Shown here: positions 47,115-59,518 of the stretch, in pieces
Numbering within the stretch: the stretch's first letter is position 1
Layout: the number at the start of each line of letters is the position of its first letter
DNA from: Saururus chinensis
Taxonomy: Eukaryota; Streptophyta; Magnoliopsida; Piperales; Saururaceae
Length of the DNA: 64,000 bases
Direction: 5' to 3'
Assembly: GCA_035235625.1 (NCBI GenBank)
Contig: CP141149.1
Span: 14,077,893 to 14,141,892, forward strand
Notes under the pieces: model-generated
What the model was told of the DNA's origin: nothing
The model's input: only the letters and a program-made list of their open reading frames with translations
The model's database searches: none
Program-made: the position numbers and the translations under genes

Positions 47115-50100
47115 ATGCCGACTGTCACTGTCGTCCGGGACCGCCTCTTTGATGCTCTGGGCAGAACTTACAGTTAGGGCGATTTCATTTTGTATAATTT
47201 ATTTTCATTGAATTTCCAGTTCGCTTCTCGATTATATTTCACTTCCGATTTTATGCTCTTTCGAAATTTTTAGCACAAGAGGAGTTTGAGGAGCTATGCT
47301 TCGATTTCGGGATCGAGCTGGACGATGTGGTAAGCTTCTTGAGCGTGAAAGTTTCAGTTTTTCCCCTCCGATTCGATTCAAAATGCAAAATTTCGACTTC
47401 GATTTTGATGTTCTTTTGGTTGAGTTGTCACTTCTCCAAATAGACGACGGAGGGAGAGATTATTAGAAAGGAGAAGCACTTGGAGCATGATGCAGCTGGT
47501 GATGACAGCGAGACGCTCTACAAAATCGAGGTTCCTGCCAATAGGTACGAAGAATGCTTCAGGTTTTGAATTAGACCAGTAGAATGCGGGCTTTTTTGTG
47601 TTGGTTCATACCAGCAATTGCTTTGAGATGGGTTAGATTCATCATGTGACTGTGTACTTGGCCTGGTTGCTAAAGTTGCGTATTGCTCGCCGCAAAGAGG
47701 TCGGCTTTGTGTTCCAGTAGCCCAAAATTGTTTTTTTTCCTGCGTCCTATAAATATGAGAGGTTTTATGATGTTTCCAATCCTTGTTTTATTTCTAGTCA
47801 AGTTTCATGACTGTACTTTATGATACAAAAAATGTGATTGTTTCCCATAAATTAGTTGTTTATTTGGAAAGCTCGTGATTCGAGCGATGCAAATGCAACT
47901 TTGGTTGCTATGGTTCTTATGAAACAATTGGCATGAAACAATTGGCAATGATACTTCACTGAAGAAGCAGATCATCAGTCGCGCAACCTGGATTGTGTGA
48001 TAGGTGTAAATGTTCGTTGTGAAATTGGCCTTGTGTACCCGTTGTATTCCATTATACGCTCATTATTGAGTGGGTAACTGTCTGCTTGTTAGTCAATTTT
48101 GGATGTCAAAGTTGTATTTGCATTTTGTTTGAATGGTTGCAGATATGATTTACTATGCCTTGAAGGACTTGCACAAGCTCTTCGAATTTTTGTTGGAAAA
48201 GATGAGATACCTACTTATAAAGTAGTTGATATTCCCACAAGTTCTATTATTAAAATGCACGTCAAACCCGAGGTAACGATATGATATCTTGTTGCCCTTT
48301 TGAAATTGCCTTTTTGGATCATGTATCTCAAATCCTGGTGGTTTTGCAGACTGACAAAATTCGTCCTTATATTGTTTGCGCTGTCTTGAGAGGGTTAACA
48401 TTTGATGAAGTAAGATACAAGAGCTTTATTGAGCTTCAAGATAGGCTTCACCAAAACATATGCAGGTAAGGTTTAAATAAATCATTTCTAGCATGTCATC
48501 TACCTCTGTCAGCTACTTTTTTGTTGTACTTGACAGACTTGATTTCAGAAGATTTTTTTTGTTTTTAGGAGGAGAACTCTTGTGGCTATTGGTACCCATG
48601 ATTTGGATACTATACATGCTCCTTTCACCTACGAGGTAACTTTTGGGTAATAGAATATTGAATGAATAATTTTAGTTTCTGTTGATTGCACTAGTGGTAT
48701 TCAAATAATCAAATGTTTTTACTGGAGACAGTTTGATGAATATACTGATAAGTTCCTGTTGTTTCTGCATAATTTTACCTCTGTGTATGGTCCTTCAGCG
48801 AAATGCCGAATGACAACAACCGATACATGTGTTTTTAAGGCAACATGTGTTTTAAGGCATGGGGATGTATCCATCCCAATTTGTGATGCGAACTGGATTT
48901 TGATTGAATGTCACCAGAGATGGTGTTAATCTCATCATTTCTATTACAAAAGTGGTCAATGCTACTATTTGGGCCTAGCCGTGTCTTGTGTTGTTTAGTT
49001 CTCTTGTGTTCATTCAAGATATCCCTGGTTTGACTCCCTCGGCTGCTTATGCAACCATTTTTCAAATCTGAGCTCAGCTGGATTGACAAAATTTATGTAG
49101 TATCAAGCTGTTGTGAATTATAGACCATCAACAAAATTGTCCACTAAAAAGCTACTTATTTTAATAATAAAGGGAGAGAGATTATTTATGAAGTGATATC
49201 ATCCAAGTTTTGATTAAAGCATCTTGAAATGCTCTCCATTCTGGAAATTTGTGATTATCAGTACAAATAATATTCTTCTGATTTTCGATGTTTGTATTAT
49301 TCGTAGTGACTGCTAGAACATGCTAGTTATCATATTAAGGAGTTTTCCTTTGTATTTTTCATAGTGACTGCTAGAACATGCTAAGTATCATATTAAGGAG
49401 TTTTCCCCCTACATAATGGATAATGTATTCTCTTTAACTTCTCTTCCTTCTCTCCCACTTCACCCCCCTTCTTCTGGCTTCTTATTCTCTTGTTGTGGAT
49501 CGGTGAATCTATGGGTGGAAAATTAGGGAAATATTGGAAGAACTGTAGATTGAGATGGGGATGATAGGGGAGGCTAGACGAAGAGGAGAAGGAATTAGGG
49601 TTTTAGAGGAGAAGACAGATGAAAGGGGAGGAATCAAGCTGATAGATTAGGTCAAACGATGGGAAGAAGGATAATCAAACTAAAAGATTTCTAAATCATT
49701 CATTCATTCACTGAGTATAATCAGGGCATAGCCCTTACATTAAATAGAACTCCTAAATGGGTAGCCTAAAAGCCCATTACGACTAATTATGATAAATTAC
49801 AAATAACTCCTTTTAATTCACTAATCTAATATTAGCTCTTAAGCATATAATTAAACTCTTTAATTAGTCAAACTACTAATCCTAATGGGCCTCCTAAATG
49901 GGCCATAGCATTCCGCCACTGCTTCCGCCTCACCTTGTCTTGGAGGTGATAACCGACACTTGGGTCGTAGAGGAGTGCAACAAATCCCCATAAATGTGAT
50001 ATGTCCACTATTGCTCTGCTGCATATGTGTAATCCATTCAAAAGACATGGCATAATTGGATCTTGTAGCAAGCAACAATTATGCAACGGGCCATCAAACA

Positions 50101-53100
50101 GTGAAAATAGGAGGTGGAGCTGTGCAACAATAAAATAAAAAAAGGTGTGATATGCTAGACCTGGTTGCTGGAAATATATGGGAATTGGACTAGATTTGGC
50201 TGGATGGGCTCCTGCGAGTCTTGGTTTCAAAAAATGTCTGTACAGAGGTTTTATTGCTCCCTGGGTTGCCCTAGCACTGCCTAGAAAGATTCCCTGTACA
50301 ATTGGCTGGAAATGTTATCTTGAATACCTGTCTTTGCGGCCAACAAGTCACACGCTATCGGGTGGCTTGCTGATCCTGCGTTGTGCTCTCTGTAATCCAG
50401 GTCATTCAGCCGCTGCTGCAGCCGTACCTCCGCCCTGCCACTACTCATGGCAATGACCATGATTTTGGTGATCTGTCGCACCCTGCCCCCTTTCCTGACC
50501 CTGGATTATGCTGAAACGCTTCGAAATTGTGCACCGGAGAAAAGTGGCAATGGCTCAAAGGTTGTATGCAATTGTCGGCATTGCAATCTAATGGAGGCGC
50601 TGAAGGGACTGAGATCTGTTGGATGTTCTTGGGCTCTGTGGCTGAAAGAGGAGCTTGCAAAGGGGTGATCGAGTAAGCGGAGGAAGGTAGTGTTGTACAA
50701 CGGAAAAACAACCGAGTTTGGGGTTGTGTAGCCTCTGGTGGAGGTTCAGGAGGGGGCTGCTCTAGAGTTTTCTCCGGGTAACCAATATGAAGAGTAGAGA
50801 GCTACTTCAGGTCTTCTTCGGGGTGATGAACTCTATGATGATGCCGCGCAGAATCTGAGTCAGGCCCACCTTCACTGAGAAGGGCAAGGCCTTCTTGGCT
50901 GCAGTGAGCATGCCGTTGCTGTAAACTGCCACCACCCCCTTGCTTGCCATTTCTTCTTCATTTCATCGGAAACTGTAAGGCGCTGACTTCACAAAATGTC
51001 CATCTAGTGACAAAATCCTGGAATCGAATGAAAAGCCTGCAATGGAAACCATCACGACTGTTCCGGCAATCAGAATGGTGCTTGGCAAGGTGAAGGAACT
51101 CTTGCTGCGGAGGTGAGTGGTGATGATGGGGCTGACGGCATCTATCCCGAGCAAATTTTGGAAGTTAATGGGTCGAGAAGATTGCCACATTGGTGAATGC
51201 ACCAACAAGATGTAGTGGTTCATACTGTGCACCAAAGGGAAGCAGCTGGCATTGTCTTCCTTGCTTTTCTGTTGTCTTTTTGTCCTTTCAATGGGAAGCA
51301 CCAATGCAGTTGTAAATAGTTGTCTTTATGTTAGGAACTGCTATGGTTACCAATGTTGTGGATTGATGGATCTATGGGTGGAAAATTAGGGAAATATTGG
51401 AAGAACTGTAGATTGAGAGGGGACGATAGGGAAGGCTAGACAAAGAGAAGAAATTAGGGTTTTAGAGGAGAAGATAGACGAAAGGGGAGGAATCAAGCTG
51501 ATAGATTAGGTCAGTTTTGGGAAGTAGGATAATCAAACTAAAAGACTTAATTCATTCATTCACTGAGTAAAATCGGGGCATAGCTCCCACATTAAATGGA
51601 ACTCCTAAATGGGCCTAAATGCTAGCCTAAAAGCCCATTATGACTATTTATCAAAAATTACAAATAACTCCCTGTAACTCACTATACTAATATTAACTCC
51701 TAAGCATGTAATTAAACTCTTTAATAAATCAAACTACTAATCCTAATGGGCCTCCTAAATGGGCCATAATATCTCTGTGCATGGGGGGTGCAAACCGTGG
51801 TGACAATGCTTTTGTGGAGTTCTACACTAGTATTGTTTTTTGGAAGGTTCTATGAATTGATTGAAGTATTTAACCATGCATTATCATCTTCATAATTTAT
51901 ACTTGCCAAGGCCTTCTGTTTGGGCAACATACTTTGATCATATGCATTTCTTACATTGCATACTTGATAGAATGAAGAGAACTAGGGTTTGTGAGAAGAA
52001 GAGAACTCTTTCTAGTTATCATACACATCCACCTTAACATCCTCATTTCAGCTACATTTAATCAATCTATATGGCTTTTCTTTGGTGCCCTACATTATGC
52101 TCTCTAGTGTATTGCGGGCCTAATAGCTGTCCTATAGAATTTACCTTTAGGCTTATTTAGGAAGCGTGTATGACACAATACCCCCAATGCTACACTCTAT
52201 TTTGCCCACCCTATATTTATCTAATATACCACATCACTATTGATATCTCCCTCCATATAGATAATAGAGCCCAAATGACAGAATTGTTCACATCTTGACA
52301 CTTTTTGCCCATCTATTTCATCTAAGGTTTCGGTGATAGTCTTGCTTAATTTAAAACCTTTTGATTTTAGAGCTTCCCTTCACAATTCTAAATATATTTT
52401 TGGTGTATAGATGATATACTTTTCAATTAATGTTTAATGTGATCAAACAAGTTTGAGGACATTATTCAGTTTAATGTTGAAGCAGAATGAGAACTTACTC
52501 TTGAATTGGTTGCAGGCATTGCCACCGTCAGAGATAAACTTTGTTCCATTGAAACAAGTAAGCATTCTAAATTTGGTTTTAGTAGTGGCAGTTAACTGTT
52601 CATTCATAATTTTGTCAGCTGCAATAGTTTTGGTTTTTCTTAAGCAACAAGATTAGCTGCCACTTCTAATTTCAACTTTAAATATGATAATCAGATGCTA
52701 TAGGAATGTGCTTTCTTCCAGAATTTGGTAGATTTTAGCAGATTTGAATTCTGATGTTGCAGGATGTTTAAGAGGAATTATTTTGTTAATGGATATGCTT
52801 CCTAAAGTCTAGTTTCATGGACCTCCAAGTTTTTTTTTTTTTTTGCTAAATTCTAATTTAATGGATATGCTATTTATTTATTTATTTTTGCTGCAAGCAT
52901 GAAAGAAACTTTTTGGGAATTATCAAATTGAAGAGATCATATGAGTATTTGCTTGCAGAGTTGTAAGAGATATTTTGGGTTTTACATAAACATACCAGAA
53001 GTAATTTATGACTATGTTGTACTTGTTTAGAAATATGATGGGTTTTGAATACCTGCTCACTCATTTCTGTGAAGATTCAGTATAAATTAGCCTACTTCTC

Positions 53101-56100
53101 ACATGAACAATATGGTTACTACTTGTTTATACATCTAGTTGAAAGCACTATTGAGAAGTATCCGTTTAAACTTGCACCAAGATTTTGAAGTCCCATTAAG
53201 TGTTTGTGGATTTACTCTATTGAATCAGAATAACATCTCTTTAGATGTGATTAGTGATTTGATCAGCCTCATTATAATCATCATCATCAGCATTGTTTTT
53301 GTTTTCATCTTCTGCTCAGCTATTGGAGGTTGGCCATACATATTCTTTTGAATGTTTTCCGGTTGTTTTATACTAAAAAAACAAACTATAGTCCAAGAGA
53401 TAGAGTGACATGGTTTTACGCTGGATGTTGTTTCAGTTTCTGAGAACTTGTTAATACCTATTAGCTCTTCTTTTTCTGGGTGGTATATGCAATTGTTTGT
53501 TATATTGTAACTCTTATTATGTGATTTTTTTGTGTCATTGATCTTTCAGTTATTGATTTCCCTTTTGTCCTTTATCTATATAAGATTATAATTCATTAAC
53601 TACCCATATGCCATATGATGATTAATTTAATGAGTTTACATATCTTAATAAATGCACTGAATTAGCTTCATTGTGTTGTTTACATAGGATAGAAGCTTCA
53701 GGGCCGATGAACTAATGGAGTTCTATAAAGTAAGTATTTGATGCAATATTACCTATAATTGTTTGTTTTGTAACATAGATGATTGTCTTCATCTGATGTC
53801 AAGGAGCATGAGTGGATATTAACACCTATTTTCTATCTCTTATAATCTGACTATTAGAGTTGTATCATACCAGTTACCCCTAGCGTATTGCAACCTCTAC
53901 TTTTATGACTAATTATTTCCTTGCCAGAGGCTCCTTATTTTCAGAATTCAACATACTCATTTTGCAAATGTCAATTTTAAGATATTTGATTTTGTATTGG
54001 ATTTATTTTTGTGACTATTAGTTATACTAGTTTTTTCCTAAATAAATCACTGATTTTATAGCTTGATTTCTTTCTATGCGAGAAATATTATGATATATCT
54101 GTCAATTTGTTTGGCAGTCGGATATAAAATTGAAGAAGTTTTTGCATATAATTGAAAATTCCCCAGTATATCCGGTTATTTATGACAAAAACAGGTATGC
54201 TTCTTTTCCTTGTGAAGTATTTCTATATCTGTGTCTTGCTTTATAGCATTTTGCATTGTTATCCACTTATTTTACAAAATTCAATGGGAAGTTGGTTGGA
54301 TACAGATACTTCCCCTTAGTAAATTTTTATTGATTTAATTTTGTGTCATGCAGAAAAGTTCTCTCTTTACCTCCAATTATTAATGGTGCACGCTCAGCTA
54401 TTACGTTGAAGACAAAGAACGTGTTCATTGAATGCACAGCCACAGATCTAACGAAAGCTAAAATTGTTTTGAACACAATGGTAGGCACTAAAAAGTTTTT
54501 TTTACTGCAGCTATTGAAAGCTTGATTGTCTGAAGGGGTTGTTTGTCTCATTCATGTAGGTAACAATGTTTTCAGTCTATTGTGAAGAAAAATTTAATGT
54601 TGAACCAGTTGAAGTGGTTTATTCTAATGGAAAAACAAGTGTTTATCCTGATCTCACAGCCTATAAGTTGGAGGTTCCTTTATCCTATATAACACGCTCA
54701 GTTGGGGTTGAACTTGAGTTAAGTGAGGTATGTTTGGGAACTGCTTCCTTAGATCAGTTTTCATCCTAAACATACTTGATTATTGTATTTTTTTTAATTA
54801 CAGTTGATTATATAAGTTCATTGTTTTATTTAGGATTTTTTATTAGGTTGGGCTAATTAGGTCCCAAGTGGTCCCATCGCATCAAATATTTGGGTTCAAT
54901 ACATGTTAGATACAATATGAGAGAGGTTTAAACTAGCTTGAGTTAGCATGTCACTGTCAATTTTTGAGCCAACAAATTTGTACGTGTGTCATAGTTGAGA
55001 GTTGTTGAATAGAATGCTGGAGATCTTAGTTCAGCTGCCAGGCCTATGTCCAAGGATTTTGGGACCTTCTTCTTTGTGAGTTGTGTATATGTAAGTGATC
55101 TGTCTTCCGGGATTGGGCTATGATGTTTATTTTTTATTCTCGATTTTAAGTCTGCTTCTGGTATGTTACTATATCAAGTAGATCAGATTTGGTCATATGA
55201 AAAACGATTTTATTATAATTGATCTGCACAAAATATCCACATGAATTTTGAGGATTGGGTTCATGCATGACCACTTCCAGAATTCTTTGAGAATTAAAGG
55301 TTGCATTTTTTTTAACAGCTGTTTTTATTTATGAAGTGCTTATGGATCCAAGCTGCATGTTTTTTTTTCATTGGTTGACTTCTATCACAAAAGTATGGTA
55401 TAATCTATTTTGCAGGTCACCAAGTTATTAAATAAGATGCAACTGCATGCAGAGCGGTCTATCTCAAAGGATGGACTTTGTAATATTGTTGTATCTGTGC
55501 CACCAACTAGAAGTGATGTTCTTCATGCATGCGATGTGATGGAGGTAAGGTTATGGTTGGTTGTTGTATGGGCGCTTGTTGTGGTGAACATTTAAATGTG
55601 CATCTTAATATATCATCTTTTTCCTTTAAAGGATGTTGCAATTGCATATGGATTTAATAAAATCCCTAAAACAAAGCCTGCATCATTGACTCAAGGCCGA
55701 CAACAACCTCTGAACCATATCATTGATCTGATTAGGATGGAGGTAAGTGTGGATAATTGTCTTTCTGCCGACCATATATGTTACATTTCATATATTTATT
55801 TTGTACTTTTTTTTAAAAATAGTCAGAAAAATCTTTTTGGTGTATCATGTTATGAATGTTAAGGTACACTACTGGGTCACTGTTGGGACACCAGAAAGAG
55901 GATTTAAACACTTGGTCTTCCCGAGGAAGATTATGTCTTGCTGGTAGCCAAGAAGGCTATACCCGCTACATCTTTCTTGTTATATGTGAGCCACAGGGAT
56001 CTTTATTTTACTTTTTCCTTTTCCCATGGGTTTATATCAGGAGGCTTGAGTAGAGTCAGTATGCATTTGTTCTTTGCTCAATTTGTTCTGCATTCTAGAT

Positions 56101-59100
56101 TTTTGACAAAAATAAAACAGTGGTAAATTTGCCACAACATTTCTTTTGACTAAATTAAACAATGGCAGTCTTGCCACATTATTTCTTTCTTTTCAGTCAT
56201 ATGGTTGTTAAATCACTTTCATGAGTGGCTCTAGAAAGTTGAGATACATGTTTGCCTTTTCCTTTGTGCTAGACACTGGCTTACAAATTAAAAAGATAGT
56301 AGATTTTTATTATGTCTCAGTTAACTCATATCACTTTATAGAGGACTGTTTTTATGCTTGCCAGTTACTTTTGGCCCTAATTACTCTTCGTTTTTCTGTT
56401 ATAGATAGCAATGGCTGGGTTTACAGAGGTATTAACATGGATATTGTGCTCACACAAAGAGATCTTCTCCATGTTAAATCAGAAGGATGACAGTAAAACT
56501 GCCGTCGTTATTGGAAATCCTCGATCTACTGATTTTGAGGTTTATCAATTTTGTTTTTCTGTGTTGAAATCATTATGTGTTATTTTGTATGCTATATTGT
56601 GTTTTTAAGCTGTGTGAAATATGCATTCTATATAATGTACTAATAATCTTTGCAAGATTACTTCTAGGTAAGTAGTTATTTTTTTAGTGCCCATTGCTTT
56701 GTCTTATGAAAATAGTTTTGAGCAACCTGAAATATGATGTTTTTTGCATGTGTGAGTGAAGATTTTAAGTGATTTTAGGTAGATTTGTTAAGTGCTAATA
56801 AGGATTTTAAATTCATTATTTAATAATTTTAAATGGGAAATAGGAAAATCAACAGTCAAGCGTACGTAACATTAAGGTTCTCCATGTTAATAATAATTTG
56901 AATGAATTTTTTCTTCTTCTAATTCTGTCATATGGGATGGGTGGCAGTAAAAGTTAGTGGACTCTTTTAGAGGATATAACAGTTTTAATTGTTGGGGAGG
57001 ATATTGACAAGGGAACAACCATTGCAGTGATCAAAGCACCAGTTTCGTATCCTAAACTTGTAGAAGGCTTCCACTGTGAGGTTAGATGTCAATTATTATT
57101 TAAAATTACAAATCTTCATTATCAAGAATTCCTTATCCCCTTTTCACTTCATGTTGTTTAACCTATGATGCTTGATAATGTTTGGTACTAGTGTGAGAGG
57201 GTGTTTAAAAAGATTTGCTAGCAGTTGAAACTTCTCACTTGTTTTTGTATGAAACCTTGCTCACGTGTATTCTTTTGGCCTGTGGTTCTATAAGAAGTTT
57301 TTTTGGGAAAAAAGATGTTTGTACATGTTTTTTATAAAACTTTAGTGAACATTTTTGGCAGGTTGTTCGCACAAGACTCATGCCAGGAATTTTGAAAACT
57401 GTTGGGCACAATAAGGATCATCCAAGGCCCATAAAGGTATTGGTAGTATATTTGTACTATTAGGACACTCTTTTTTCTCTCTATCTACACTTTTGATATA
57501 TGACTATTAATGTGGATCTTGAAATTCTCTTTATTGGTTTTGTTATTGAATAATTTTGGTGACAATTTTTATTAGTTTTTTTGCATGGAGAATATGTTGT
57601 TGCAAATGTTGATTTTGAAAGTACTACTAAGTTTAGCTTCAATCGACCACACATGGCTGCTTTTATTTCAAAGAATATTGGACTGTTATGTAGATATTTG
57701 TTAGTTCATGCACTTTTTTGTGTTGTCTATCAACATGTGTGTTTCAGTTTGTCATCTCTAGCGACTGATTCTGCTCCTGTACATCATGGAGCATCAAATT
57801 ATGTAAATTTTTCACTTGTCTTACATAGAAATTTATGTACATAGATATTTGAAGTGGGTGACATAGTGGAATTAGATCCAGACACGGATGTCGGTGCTGC
57901 TAATCGCCGCCATATTGCTGCATTGCATTGCAATTCCAATTCAGGATTTGAGGTACAATCTTTTCTCCTTTGTGAGTCCCTTTGGTATCAGAAGATATAA
58001 GTGTATGTTTTTGCCGATAATTAGTAGTGGAAAAAAAACTGGCATCAAAATATTGGATATTATTTATCCTCAGTTTTTAACACATTGTAATTTGTGGTAG
58101 GTAATGTACTTTTTGTAAAAGGCTTTCTTCAAATCACATATGTGATGTGGATGAAGAAAAAGTTATATTTGTGCTAACCTAAATCCTGGTTTTGCAGGTT
58201 ACTCATGGTCTGCTGGATAGAATCATGGAAGTTGTTGGAGTTACTTTTGTTGCGGTGGGGGATGATACTGGTTACTATATCAAGCCATCACAAGTAAGGG
58301 CCTTAAATCTTCTCAACTATTTTGTGAGATTTCTTGATATTTGTCTACTGAGCATTTTTTTGGCTAATGCTCATATAATATATGGCAAAGGAGCCAGAAT
58401 TTTTTCCGGGTAGACAAGCTGAGGTAATTTGCAGAGGCAAGCACATAGGCAACTTTGGTATTGTGCATCCGGAGGTATGTAGTTGTCTGGAACCCTGTCT
58501 AGTGGAGGTAGTTTTCTTACAGCTGATTGCTTGACTCCAGTAGTTTATACATATTCATAGTCTTGGTTATTCAAGGTAAATGTCACTGATTTGAAACTGT
58601 ATGTTCAAACTGGTCTTCTTGTACCAACTGCAAGTGTAACTTGCACTAATTAGCACAATCTCAAAGTTGACCGGTTGGTGTTGAATAAACATGTTATGGA
58701 TCGCCACATTTAGGATATTTTAGACAGATTTTTTATTTGGCTGTAAGATTTGATTTAATTGGGATTTTTGTAATAAGGCCTTATTAGGAGTCTTGGTTAA
58801 AGGCCCAGGCCCATAATGGGCTGGAACTATGTAAGGGGTGTAGCCTTTTTTCTGATTAAGCAAGAATTAGCCTCTAATCTCCTTCTCTGTAGTCCCTGTC
58901 TCTCCCCTTTCTCTTACCCCACTCTGCTTCCATAGCTAGCAGTGGTTCTCCTTTCTCCATTCATCCCTCTCCTTCATTGGAATCCCCTTTGTAAGTTCTA
59001 GGGTTTACATCAAAATACTTCCTTGAAGGTCTGTCAAATTGGCAATATTTTGTCTTGTGCACCTCTTATATAACAATTCTGAAATAATTCGTTTATTTGT

Positions 59101-59518
59101 TTTTCAGCCAAGAGTAGTTAAGCATCAAAACATGGCTTGATCAATTATTTGGTTGGATCTGTTCCATTTTATAATTTTACAATGTTGGGTACCATGAAAG
59201 ACAATATTTAAGATAGATTTTTGAGTTCCTTTGAGATTCTCATTTTATTGAGTCATGGTTGGTCTTGGCTCAGATTGTATTTAGCATTGTGGTGCTTTTC
59301 TGATTCTTACACTTTTAGTTTTCATTTGTTTGACTTTATGTTTAATTTTATATTGTCTCTTTTGAGTTGTGCTTTTGTTACCTAGGTTGATAATATTACC
59401 TGTTATGTACATATTGTTGTTGGTAATAATTGTATCTGTGACCCATCAGGTTTTAGCCAAGTTTGATATTCCTGATCCGTGCTCTCTTCTTGAACTTGAT
59501 GTTGAAGCTTTCATCTAA
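47115..59518 (+). CDS. FARSB: Phenylalanyl-tRNA synthetase beta subunit, cytosolic (19 exons, 596 aa)
   Basis: The alpha2-beta2 enzyme charges tRNA-Phe with phenylalanine in the cytosol; the beta chain holds the editing site and binds tRNA. Exons: 47115-47172, 47274-47329, 47444-47544, 48143-48272, 48350-48465, 48569-48635, 52516-52557, 53688-53729, 54118-54194, 54354-54480, 54560-54727, 55416-55544, 55632-55742, 56405-56539, 57362-57436, 57845-57952, 58198-58293, 58391-58474, 59450-59518. All introns are GT-AG and the phases join to 1791 coding bases without a stop. Start [30 protein letters not shown] in exons 3-4; B3/B4 editing region around [12 protein letters not shown] to [18 protein letters not shown] and [19 protein letters not shown] in exon 10; B5 region in exons 11-13 with [24 protein letters not shown]; synthetase-like core in exons 14-19 ([38 protein letters not shown]). 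The length matches eukaryotic cytosolic beta chains. It looks intact; expression was not tested. Confidence 0.96.
49291..49406. repeat. 58-bp tandem duplication in PheRS beta intron 6
   Basis: Two adjacent units, 49291-49348 and 49349-49406, share TAGTGACTGCTAGAACATGC and ATCATATTAAGGAGTTTTCC with few differences. They sit about 85 bases before the LTR element. Confidence 0.9.
49491..49910 (-). repeat. LTR of the intron-6 element (3' LTR in element orientation)
   Basis: 420 bp. It shares GGTGGAAAATTAGGGAAATA, GAACTGTAGATTGAGA and CTAATGGGCCTCCTAAATGG with the other LTR. Confidence 0.92.
50807..50950 (-). other. 47-codon coding-like frame inside the intron-6 element
   Basis: It starts [20 protein letters not shown] and continues with [20 protein letters not shown] before TGA. 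Its GC-rich third positions differ from the surrounding AT-rich intron. It could be a captured host exon or a gag relic; I do not recognise the family. Confidence 0.35.
51354..51771 (-). repeat. LTR of the intron-6 element (5' LTR in element orientation)
   Basis: 418 bp, direct repeat of 49491-49910. The outer end reads ATA instead of GCA, so the canonical CA is mutated. Confidence 0.92.

Larger units (their letters stand above)
49491..51771 (-). mobile_element. Non-autonomous LTR retrotransposon (2.28 kb) in intron 6
   Basis: Two similar direct LTRs (49491-49910, 51354-51771) begin TGTTGTGGAT and end GGGCCATAGCA / GGGCCATAATA. Exact 5-bp target repeats TCTCT lie at 49486-49490 and 51772-51776. 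On the minus strand the LTR ends CCACAACA, followed by TTGGTAACCATAGC, a primer-site-like start, so the element reads right to left, against the host gene. The 1.44-kb interior lacks gag/pol domains, as in TRIM/LARD-type elements. LTR divergence is visible throughout, so the insertion is not recent. Confidence 0.9.

Noticed and set aside
52882..53351. Short frames in PheRS beta introns
   Set aside because: They lie between well-defined exons, lack conservation, and one is mostly T-rich hydrophobic codons.
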